From Limosilactobacillus antri DSM 16041 (lineage in GTDB: Bacteria; Bacillota; Bacilli; Lactobacillales; Lactobacillaceae), in contig NZ_GG700732.1 in the NCBI RefSeq assembly GCF_000160835.1, positions 314,557-324,396 of the forward strand: a stretch of DNA of 9,840 bases, given 5' to 3'. This document shows, piece by piece, positions 1-5,799 of this stretch (positions within the stretch are counted from its first letter, which is position 1; every line of letters begins with the position of its first letter). The notes beneath the pieces were generated by a model, which made no database searches, was not told where the DNA came from, and worked only from the letters and a program-made list of their open reading frames with translations. The position numbers and the translations under genes were made by a program.

Positions 1-1283
1 AGTTGGCCGGCAGCATCAGAAACTGCACGGTAATCAGCAGCGGCCTTTTGTGCTTTGATAGCATCGTTATTGCGGTCATTAAACAGCTGGCCGGCAGCAT
101 CGGCCTGATTAGCAGCCTCCTGTGCCTTAACATTCAGCTGGTCCAGCTGTTGTTGTAAGCTAGTAACCTTTTCATCAGCTTGCCGTGAAGCGTTATTTGC
201 CTGAGCCATTGAACTAGATAATGCACTAAATGCATCCGTTAATTTATCTAGCGCTGCTTGCTTTAATGATGCATTATTAGAATCATCTGCCCAGTTTGAA
301 ACAGCGGTCATGGCATCATTAACCTTTTCATAGGCAGGAAGCCCATTGGCAGCCATTACAATTGGATAAAGTTCATCAGCAATATCATGAGGAGCTTTTT
401 GACCTCCACGAGCATCATTTAAGACAGGCCAAAAGTCTTGTAATGCTCCAGTGGCATTAGTTTCATTTTCACGTGCAAAAGTTTGATCGCTCTTAGCGTT
501 TTCCAACTGTTCTCGCAACTGTTCAGCAGCTTGTTCCAGGTTGGCCTGATGAGTGATCTTTTTGTCCCAGTCAGACTTAGCATTATTTGCCTTTTCTTGT
601 GCTTTAGCAGCGGCCTGGTCTAGATTACTTTGATGAGTAGTGGCCTTATCCCAAGCAGACTTAGCATTGTTTGCTTGTTCCTGTGCTTTAGCAGCGGCCT
701 GGTCTAGATTACTTTGATGAGTAGTGGCCTTATCCCAAGCAGACTTAGCATTATTTGCCTTTTCTTGAGCGTTAGCAGCTACAGTATCCAAGTTACTCTG
801 ATGAGTAATCTTCTTGTCCCAGTCAGACTTAGCATTATTTGCCTTTTCTTGAGCGTTAGCAGCTGCAGTATCCAAGTTACTCTGATGAGTAATCTTCTTG
901 TCCCAGTCAGACTTAGCATTATTTGCCTTTTCTTGAGCGTTGGCAGCTGCAGTATCCAAATTGTTCTGGTGAGTAACCTTCTTATCCCAATCAGTCTTGG
1001 CATTATTACGGAGTTGATCCGCCTTGTTGGCTGCAGCGTGAGCGTCGTTAGCTGCCTGTTGCGCTTGTTCAACTGTGGTGGCTGATTGAGTAGCAGCATC
1101 ATTAGTTGTCTGCTGGCTAACCGTCTGCGTAGCAACAGGGGTCGTATCAGCGTGGGCTACAACGTCATTGCTCTTCGCAGTCCCCAAAGTTAGGCCGGCA
1201 AGAACGGCAGTGGTCACTAAACCAGCTGAAACCCAATTCTTTTTGGCCTTATATAATTTAAAATGAACTTTACTACTTGGCAT
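1..1283 (-). CDS. Large repeat-containing secreted surface protein, N-terminal part (partial)
   Basis: The frame is open from ATG at 1283 down to the window edge (427 complete codons), so the C terminus and any wall anchor lie outside. The start is supported by GAGGAGG (1294-1300 on this strand) 10 nt upstream. The N terminus KLYKAKKNW (residues 9-17), a hydrophobic stretch (about 18-34) and VVAHA-DTT at 41-48 form a long KxYKxGKxW-type signal peptide, with Lys replacing the usual Gly; cleavage probably follows Ala45. Residues 93-260 are six 28-residue repeats. About 275-365 looks globular (LQDFWPVLNDARGG, ELYPIVMAANGLP). From about 370, Ala/Gln/Asn-rich coiled coil resumes, and a second 28-residue repeat (DAAGQLFNDRNNDAIKAQ) begins near the edge. 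By family analogy this is a cell-wall or extracellular adhesin-like protein; the ligand is unknown. Third positions are more A/T-rich than in the genes to the right. Confidence 0.88.
   Translation of the reverse strand, partial: MPSSKVHFKLYKAKKNWVSAGLVTTAVLAGLTLGTAKSNDVVAHADTTPVATQTVSQQTTNDAATQSATTVEQAQQAANDAHAAANKADQLRNNAKTDWDKKVTHQNNLDTAAANAQEKANNAKSDWDKKITHQSNLDTAAANAQEKANNAKSDWDKKITHQSNLDTVAANAQEKANNAKSAWDKATTHQSNLDQAAAKAQEQANNAKSAWDKATTHQSNLDQAAAKAQEKANNAKSDWDKKITHQANLEQAAEQLREQLENAKSDQTFARENETNATGALQDFWPVLNDARGGQKAPHDIADELYPIVMAANGLPAYEKVNDAMTAVSNWADDSNNASLKQAALDKLTDAFSALSSSMAQANNASRQADEKVTSLQQQLDQLNVKAQEAANQADAAGQLFNDRNNDAIKAQKAAADYRAVSDAAGQ
504..1007 (-). repeat. Six tandem 84-bp repeats encoding 28-residue coiled-coil units
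   Basis: Six in-frame units begin at residues 93, 121, 149, 177, 205 and 233, each of the form NNAKSxWDKxxTHQxNLD followed by an Ala/Gln-rich tail. The two neighbours covering 757-924 differ at one of 84 bases (Ala to Val). The next pair (589-756) is also nearly identical and carries a different variant, WDKATTHQ rather than WDKKITHQ. The outer units are more diverged, and the last decays into the following sequence. Small residues and Trp/Leu fall at spacing 4-3-4-3 (unit positions 3, 7, 10, 14, 17, 21, 24, 28), so one unit is exactly four heptads. Gain or loss of a unit would therefore keep both the reading frame and the coiled-coil register. Confidence 0.93.
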
Positions 1284-1339
1284 AGTAATAATTCCTCCTC
1301 AAAGTAAAAAATAATAATTCAAACATCCTTGATGCTGGA

Positions 1340-1368
1340 ATTATCACCATTTTAATTGGTTTTTTTTT
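1340..1368 (-). promoter_or_regulatory. Candidate surface-gene promoter with its -35 region inside a poly(A) tract
   Basis: Reading the minus strand, GATAAT (5/6 match to a sigma-A -10) lies at 1345-1340. At 17-bp spacing the -35 hexamer falls at 1368-1363, entirely inside the poly(A) run, so there is no conventional -35. Initiation near 1333 would give a leader of about 50 nt with GAGGAGG correctly placed. The A-tract could act as an UP-like element. This is an inference from position; the upstream candidate at 1498-1527 is the alternative. Confidence 0.4.
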
Positions 1369-1378
1369 TTTTTTTTTT
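1360..1378. repeat. Homopolymer tract, 19 T on plus strand (19 A on surface-gene strand)
   Basis: There are nineteen uninterrupted T residues, counted directly. The tract lies 77 bp upstream of the surface-gene start and 14 bp upstream of a GATAAT -10 box. Such runs are prone to slipped-strand length change during replication. No stem precedes the run on the plus strand and no plus-strand gene lies just upstream, so it is not a rho-independent terminator. Confidence 0.95.
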
Positions 1379-1452
1379 CTAAGGCTCATCCGCTATCATA
1401 GTTATTCATAATTAATTAATTTATACATCTATTTCTAAAAAAGATCAGCAGC

Positions 1453-1478
1453 AAATGAAGCCTGCACAGGCTTCATTT
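1453..1478. repeat. Perfect palindrome with 12-bp arms
   Basis: AAATGAAGCCTG and CAGGCTTCATTT are exact reverse complements separated by CA. It sits between the divergent genes, downstream of the distal minus-strand promoter candidate. On the minus strand a T-run (CTTTTTT) follows about 10 nt after the stem; on the plus strand none does. It could be an operator, a leader hairpin or a weak attenuator. A canonical terminator is unlikely because the T-run does not abut the stem. Confidence 0.75.
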
Positions 1479-1497
1479 ATTGACGGGGAAATAGTGC

Positions 1498-1527
1498 ATT
1501 ATCAAAAATATTTTTGCAAAAAGGCAA
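1498..1527 (-). promoter_or_regulatory. Candidate distal sigma-A promoter for the surface gene
   Basis: On the minus strand, TTGCCT (1527-1522, 4/6 to TTGACA) is followed after 18 bp by GATAAT (1503-1498, 5/6 to TATAAT). Initiation near 1491 would give a leader of about 208 nt that includes the palindrome and the poly(A) tract. Box matches and spacing are plausible, but the region is A/T-rich, so chance matches are common. Confidence 0.35.
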
Positions 1528-1789
1528 TTTCCCTTATCAGGTGATATGCTACGTTAGCAAGACAATTGTCGGAAAATGAAACATCAACGGTTAGGGTGCG
1601 CTTCTCCGAATTGAAACTAGCGGTTACTAAAGTGAAAAATAATCAGGTAAGTTAATTTCGCCGCTTAACACCTAATCGCCATCAGTTATGAACACTTTGC
1701 TAATCTTTTGTCCAGTGCTTGCAAAATCAGCCTAAATCAACGAAAATAAGGTTAATTATTACTCTAATGAAGAAAGAAAAGGGAACAGT

Positions 1790-4090
1790 ATGCCAAGCGA
1801 ATCAGACTTAACCAAATTGCACATCGTGTTTAACGGGCAAAAGACCCCGCCGCTAAAAGTCAACCAGCTTTTTGACTCCCGGCGCTTTAACCGCTTTACG
1901 GCGATTACTGGTGAAACCGATGCCGACTTTGTCAACCGCTACCTGAGCAAGTTTATCCAAGCAGAAGTGGTTCTCGGGGCCTCCCCGGCAAAGCACGTTA
2001 ATTCGGCGAGTGAGGTAATCACCAAGGTGGCCCTGACCGATGCATTGCTGGCGGTGGCCAATAAGAAACCGGCAAAACTATTTGAGGCCCTCTCAAGCGG
2101 CAACCAGGCCAACGTCCTAAACGGTCTGTTCAAGTTTGAATACGCACCCGCCCAGGCGATCTACTCCCGCTTTTACCTGCTGAGCAACGAGGAGAGCGGG
2201 GACTGCCGGGTCATCCTTGGCAGCATTGACCTGACCGCGGAATCGTTTGCTAAGGACCGCAACCAATATAGTGAAGTGCTGGTGTTTGATAATGACCAGC
2301 GCCTCTTTAACAACCTGCTGGACCACTTTAAGCACGATATCAAGCCGGTCCTGCGGCCATACTTCAGCGATAACCTCTTAAAAGCTGCACAGCAGCAGCT
2401 AGACGAGATCAAAAAGGACCAGAGTGCTGAAGGCACTAGCGTGGTCATCCTTGACAACGATACTACCGACCAGGTTGCTGCTCAGGACATGACCGACATC
2501 ATCAGTCACGACCTCCAGCAGCAGATCGACAGTGCCATCATTCCCCACGACACGACGATCGCGATGCGCAACGTTACCACTGACCGCTCACTGGTTAAGG
2601 AAGAGATCGAACGGGACACCAAGCAGCATGACACCATTTACAACCTCCAGAAGCTGTCAGTATCTCCCCGGGCGGCTAAGCCGAAAATCAAGGACCGGCA
2701 AAAGATCTACCAGCAGGTTAAAGAGGCTTTGGTAAGCGGCATGACGCCCCAGCAGCGGACGGCGGAAAAGAAGTACACGACCTTTTTGTATGACCGTCCG
2801 ATGGAACGGAACCTGGTCAACAACAATAGTGGGCTGTACGTCCCCAACGACGCCGGGACCCACCCAATTCCGTTCGGCAAGTTGGCAACGATCAGTCAGA
2901 TTCGGGATAGCTTAAAGAGCATCGGTGACGTGATGCAGGGTTACCAGCGCTACGTCGTGGACTACTCGGACAACTACGGCAAGCGCTTCTATGAAGCCAT
3001 CATGTACAGCTTTACGGCCCCGTTTCTGTGGGAAATTCGGACCAAGGCCAGTTTGAACCCCGAAGACGGGAACGACATTCCGAATTTCCTGATCCTGGGG
3101 GCCACTGCGGGGTCCGGGAAGTCAACCCTCCTGCGGATTATCAACCAGCTCACCTGGAACACTGACCGCTCCCTGATCGATTTCGGGACCATTTATCCAA
3201 CTGATATCGCACAAAAAAAGAGCAAGACGGTTGAAGCCATTGAACACTACATGAAGACCGGGAGCTCCTATCCCGTCCTGCTAGACGAAATCGAACCGTA
3301 CTTCTTCCAGCAGGACCAGTACAGTCGGCACTTAGTCGTTGACACGATGAACGAGCTGGTCAATAATCCACGGGCAATCGCCCCCTTGATTGGGACCACC
3401 AACTATGATTCCGGCTTTACGATGCTCCGGGAAACCGCGCGGCGGACCTACTACCTGCAGATTGATAAGGTCATCGACGAGAAGCTTAAGGGGGAGGCCA
3501 ACCGGTATATCTATAACGTCCGGCAAACCTTAAACAACACCCTGTTCAAGGACTTCGCCCTGCGGATGGCCAGCCTATTGGAAGATGATGAAACTCCCTG
3601 GCGGTCATTTGACCCGAAAACGGGACGACTTGACTTTCTCGCCCAAACCCGGCAGCTGTTCCGTGAATACTACAAGATGGCCGGGATGGAGGTTCCAGAA
3701 TACTTTGCGGACACCATCTGTGACGACTTTAAGGAGAGCTCGCGAAACAGCTGGGCCAAACTCTACCTGACGCAGGAAGACGACTTCAAGTACCGGGAGG
3801 GTGATGACAGCCTGCTCTTCGACATTTCCAAGCTTAACCCCGCCAACGGCTTTACCGCCGACAGCATTGAAAAATACCGCAACGCCTTGCCAATTGAGCT
3901 GTGCGTAAACGGGATTAACGGCAAGCGGGGGAAGTTTGTGGAAATCAAGGCCAAGGACTTCTTCAACTGGATTGGGGAGCGGAACCCCTATGCCGGCGAA
4001 ACACCGGCGGCCCCAGAAGTCAGCCAGGATCGCCAGCAGCCAGCAGAAAAGCCGAAGAAGAAGGGCTTTTGGGCCCGGCTGTTCGGTTAA
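1790..4090 (+). CDS. Degenerate phospholipase-D-like region linked to a P-loop AAA-type ATPase, unknown role
   Basis: 766 residues. The ATG is preceded by AAAAGGGA with 5-nt spacing. The N-terminal part (about 40-175) resembles one PLD-superfamily repeat: IYSRFYLL (124-131), then VILGSIDLT (141-149) and NQYSEVLVFD. The HxKxxxxD triad positions are Tyr125, Arg127 and Ser132, so all three catalytic residues are missing and phosphodiesterase activity is unlikely. A polar region (about 195-300) leads to a second module. This has Walker A GATAGSGKST (437-446), Walker B YPVLLDEIE (494-502, Asp499/Glu500), a sensor-1-like Asn538 in GTTNYD, and arginine-finger-like RETARR (547-552). The C terminus ends KKKGFWARLFG, a basic aromatic tail typical of amphipathic membrane-binding ends. 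It is followed by the hydrolase gene after 33 nt. The ATPase call is firm, the PLD-like call moderate, and the function unknown. Confidence 0.85.
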   Translation: MPSESDLTKLHIVFNGQKTPPLKVNQLFDSRRFNRFTAITGETDADFVNRYLSKFIQAEVVLGASPAKHVNSASEVITKVALTDALLAVANKKPAKLFEALSSGNQANVLNGLFKFEYAPAQAIYSRFYLLSNEESGDCRVILGSIDLTAESFAKDRNQYSEVLVFDNDQRLFNNLLDHFKHDIKPVLRPYFSDNLLKAAQQQLDEIKKDQSAEGTSVVILDNDTTDQVAAQDMTDIISHDLQQQIDSAIIPHDTTIAMRNVTTDRSLVKEEIERDTKQHDTIYNLQKLSVSPRAAKPKIKDRQKIYQQVKEALVSGMTPQQRTAEKKYTTFLYDRPMERNLVNNNSGLYVPNDAGTHPIPFGKLATISQIRDSLKSIGDVMQGYQRYVVDYSDNYGKRFYEAIMYSFTAPFLWEIRTKASLNPEDGNDIPNFLILGATAGSGKSTLLRIINQLTWNTDRSLIDFGTIYPTDIAQKKSKTVEAIEHYMKTGSSYPVLLDEIEPYFFQQDQYSRHLVVDTMNELVNNPRAIAPLIGTTNYDSGFTMLRETARRTYYLQIDKVIDEKLKGEANRYIYNVRQTLNNTLFKDFALRMASLLEDDETPWRSFDPKTGRLDFLAQTRQLFREYYKMAGMEVPEYFADTICDDFKESSRNSWAKLYLTQEDDFKYREGDDSLLFDISKLNPANGFTADSIEKYRNALPIELCVNGINGKRGKFVEIKAKDFFNWIGERNPYAGETPAAPEVSQDRQQPAEKPKKKGFWARLFG

Positions 4091-4102
4091 TAAACTAAAA
4101 CC

Positions 4103-4121
4103 AATCCCGACTTTAAGGATT
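4103..4121 (+). promoter_or_regulatory. Small hairpin over the hydrolase ribosome binding site
   Basis: AATCC (4103-4107) can pair with GGATT (4117-4121). The 3' arm contains the AAGGA Shine-Dalgarno of the next gene, four bases before its TTG start. The stem is only five pairs, so it could modestly limit translation or be chance. Confidence 0.25.
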
Positions 4122-4123
4122 AG

Positions 4124-5020
4124 TTGCGCAAAGGGATGGTTATTATCAAAAGATTTTTCAAACGCTTTTTACTAGTTATTGCCAGCCTGGTCGTACTGGG
4201 GGGCTGTGTTCAGCTCTACCTCCTGCGCGGGACCACCGGCCGGCCTTTGCGTGAACGCGACCTGCGAGCGGACACCAAGTATTCCTCCACGCCCACCATC
4301 CTAATTCCCGGCTGGGGCGGCAGCACGGTCACTTATGACAAAATGATTAACTACTACCAAGACCAGCACCTGGCGCAGAAGGTTTTAACCGTGTGGGTTT
4401 CACCGCGGGGCCGGGTCCGCGTTTCTGGCCGGCTTTCTAAGGGGCAGAAAAATCCGCTGATCCAGGTCCTTTACGACTGGAACTATGACCAAACGTTTCA
4501 TCCGCAGGTCAAGCAGCTGACCAGCGTGCTAACTTACTTGCAGCAGCACTACGGCATCCGCCAGGTCAATATCATTGCCCACTCCTATGGCGGCAATGAA
4601 TTCTTGCACGCCTACATGGATTCGCCAGCACTGCAGCGGAATTTAAAACTGCATAAACTGATCTTTATAGGGGTTCCGGTGGAAGAAAGTCTATCGGCCC
4701 GGCTGGAGTATCGTTACCACCTGATCCGCCACTCTCACGACAAGAATTTTCTCCGGCTCCGCCAGCAAATGCAGGCTTGGCAGCCCAATTATCCCTTGTC
4801 GATTTACAACATCATGGGGACTAAACCGGGCAGCACGCGAACCGATGGGTCAGTGCCGGTGGTGCAGGCGGAAATGCTGCGCTCGCTGGTCAAGGATCAC
4901 CCAACGATTAGCTACCAGCAGCGGATCTACCCCAATACCACCCACAGTCAATTGCACGCCCGCAAGACAATCTTTCGCTACATTGCACACCAATTATGGG
5001 GAAAGGATGATGCCAAATGA
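4124..5020 (+). CDS. Membrane-anchored alpha/beta hydrolase, DUF915-like cell-surface hydrolase
   Basis: 298 residues from TTG at 4124, placed by AAGGA four bases upstream. The in-frame ATG at 4136 is possible but would have its SD-like GGG directly adjacent. The N terminus has a basic segment (KRFFKRF, 9-15), a hydrophobic stretch (16-27) and Cys28 in VVLGGC. This is either an uncleaved anchor or an unorthodox lipobox, placing the enzyme outside the membrane. The fold is an alpha/beta hydrolase: oxyanion-region PGWGGS (62-67), nucleophile elbow AHSYGG with Ser154, Asp241 in TDGSVPVVQA, and His274 in TTHSQLH, a complete catalytic triad. The TDGSVP block is typical of the DUF915 family in lactobacilli, annotated as cell-surface hydrolases with no agreed substrate. 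It lies between the ATPase gene and a start-overlapping small gene, so co-expression is likely. An esterase or lipase role is inferred only. Confidence 0.86.
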   Translation: MRKGMVIIKRFFKRFLLVIASLVVLGGCVQLYLLRGTTGRPLRERDLRADTKYSSTPTILIPGWGGSTVTYDKMINYYQDQHLAQKVLTVWVSPRGRVRVSGRLSKGQKNPLIQVLYDWNYDQTFHPQVKQLTSVLTYLQQHYGIRQVNIIAHSYGGNEFLHAYMDSPALQRNLKLHKLIFIGVPVEESLSARLEYRYHLIRHSHDKNFLRLRQQMQAWQPNYPLSIYNIMGTKPGSTRTDGSVPVVQAEMLRSLVKDHPTISYQQRIYPNTTHSQLHARKTIFRYIAHQLWGKDDAK

Positions 5021-5178
5021 AAAAGGAGCATGGTCAGGTGACCGGCCTAATCTGGCGGGGTGCCGATGACCTGGTAACCTACCAAAAGCTGCGGACCTAT
5101 GCAGCTGCTCACGAACTGTCAGTCGCTGCAGCTGCCAAACAGATTATCAAACAGACGCTAGACGCTTTAGAGCGTTAA
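5017..5178 (+). CDS. 53-residue ribbon-helix-helix-like small protein
   Basis: The ATG at 5017 overlaps the hydrolase TGA (ATGA), the usual layout for translational coupling, and AAAGGA lies nine bases upstream. The product starts MKKEHGQVTGLIWRG and continues DDLVTYQKLRTYAAAHELSV, ending KQTLDALER. A short possible beta strand, a helix with a Tyr-x-Lys-Leu-Arg-x-Tyr-Ala pattern, a turn at HELSV and a second helix rich in Ala, Lys and Ile match the general plan of Arc/MetJ/CopG ribbon-helix-helix DNA-binding proteins. The length also fits a one-domain RHH protein. It could autoregulate this cluster, act as a labile antitoxin-like partner, or not bind DNA at all. I recognise no specific family. 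The ndt start follows after 29 nt. Confidence 0.72.
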   Translation: MKKEHGQVTGLIWRGADDLVTYQKLRTYAAAHELSVAAAAKQIIKQTLDALER

Positions 5179-5207
5179 GTACCCATCTCGAAAGGAAGAA
5201 CTATTTT

Positions 5208-5684
5208 ATGAGCAAGAGCAAAACCGTTTATTTCTGTGCTGGCTGGTTTACCGACAAGCAAAACCGGGCCTACCAAGATGCCATGAAGGCGATCGAAGCT
5301 AACCCGACGATTGACTTGGAAAATTCCTACGTTCCCCTCCAGCACCAGTACAAGGGCCTCCGGGTCGATGAACATCCGGAGCTGCTGAAAGACCGGGAAT
5401 GGGCAACGGCAACATATAATGGCGACCGGGTCGGTGTATCTACAACCGACATGGTCCTTGCCGTCTATATCCCTGAGGAAGAGGATGTCGGTATGGGCGT
5501 CGAGTTGGGGATGGCGAATGCGCTGGGCAAGTACATTACCGTGGTTACCCCTGATGAAGACTTCGGTAAGCCGATCAACCTAATGACCTGGGGAATTGCG
5601 GACAACTTCATTAAGATGTCCGACCTCGCCAAGTTCAACTTTAACCAGCCCAGCTACAACTTCTATGAAGGCAGCGTCTACTAA
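5208..5684 (+). CDS. ndt: Nucleoside 2-deoxyribosyltransferase
   Basis: 158 residues, one longer than the Lactobacillus leichmannii enzyme, which it closely resembles throughout. The enzyme moves the 2-deoxyribosyl group between nucleobases in cytoplasmic nucleoside salvage, through a covalent deoxyribosyl-glutamate intermediate. Offset by one from L. leichmannii numbering, the active-site residues are all present: Tyr8, Asp73, Asp93, catalytic Glu99 (VGMGVELG), Asn124 and Met126 (PINLM), and C-terminal Tyr158 (FYEGSVY), which reaches a neighbouring subunit's active site in the homohexamer. The start is supported by AAAGGA ten bases upstream. It lies 29 nt after the small RHH-like gene and is closed by a terminator, so it may be read from upstream; no obvious own promoter is visible. 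Purine-only versus broad specificity cannot be read reliably here, but the resemblance is to the type II, broad-specificity form. Confidence 0.96.
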   Translation: MSKSKTVYFCAGWFTDKQNRAYQDAMKAIEANPTIDLENSYVPLQHQYKGLRVDEHPELLKDREWATATYNGDRVGVSTTDMVLAVYIPEEEDVGMGVELGMANALGKYITVVTPDEDFGKPINLMTWGIADNFIKMSDLAKFNFNQPSYNFYEGSVY

Positions 5685-5692
5685 ACGAACAA

Positions 5693-5722
5693 GGGGATTA
5701 TGACATGCTCATAATCCTTTTT
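5693..5722 (+). terminator. Rho-independent terminator after ndt
   Basis: GGATTATGA (5695-5703) and TCATAATCC (5709-5717) pair perfectly around loop CATGC and are followed by TTTTT (5718-5722). Two G-U pairs extend the base of the stem. It starts nine bases after the ndt stop. The minus strand lacks a T-run in the right place, so it is one-directional. Confidence 0.92.
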
Positions 5723-5745
5723 ATATTACGGTGGTAATCAATAAA

Positions 5746-5774
5746 TTGACAGTTTTGGTTGAAACGCTTACAAT
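5746..5774 (+). promoter_or_regulatory. Sigma-A promoter of the lut operon
   Basis: A perfect -35 TTGACA (5746-5751), a 17-bp spacer and -10 TACAAT (5769-5774, 5/6) lie just after the ndt terminator. Predicted initiation is near 5781, about 68 nt before the lutA start. It is the strongest promoter match in the window. Confidence 0.9.
5759..5773 (+). promoter_or_regulatory. cre-like / LacI-family operator overlapping the lut -10
   Basis: TTGAAACGCTTACAA is an imperfect palindrome with a central CG pair. It matches the catabolite-responsive element consensus TGWNANCGNTNWCA at all but two positions. It covers the end of the spacer and most of the -10, where bound repressor would block RNA polymerase. 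CcpA is the likeliest ligand; another LacI-family regulator is possible. No regulator gene lies in the window. Confidence 0.7.
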
Positions 5775-5799
5775 ATTAGAAAGACTAATATAGTGATAG

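Larger units (their letters stand above)
1284..1789. other. Divergent intergenic region, A/T-rich, no gene seen
   Basis: This 506-base gap separates the minus-strand surface gene from the plus-strand ATPase gene. It holds a homopolymer tract (1360-1378), candidate minus-strand promoters, a long palindrome (1453-1478) and a 12-bp AT palindrome, AAAAATATTTTT (1504-1515). I see no credible ORF or tRNA. For the plus-strand gene the only -10-like box near the start is TCTAAT at 1763-1768, without a good -35, so its promoter is not assigned. About 1530-1740 has no structure I can interpret. Confidence 0.7.

Noticed and set aside
504..1007. CRISPR-like regular repeats
   Set aside because: The units are contiguous and 84 bp long, have no unique spacers, and encode an in-frame coiled-coil repeat.
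714..1085. Open frame on the plus strand with repeated Ser/Ile/Leu-rich peptide
   Set aside because: It is the antisense of the 84-bp repeats in the surface gene. Its repetition is inherited from that gene, it has no SD, and the minus-strand frame has a signal peptide and strong SD.
779..1135. Minus-strand open frame rich in Arg/Leu
   Set aside because: It is out of frame within the surface gene and exists only because the repeat lacks stops in that frame.
1350..1380. Poly(T) run as a terminator on the plus strand
   Set aside because: There is no GC-rich stem directly before it, and no plus-strand gene upstream to terminate.
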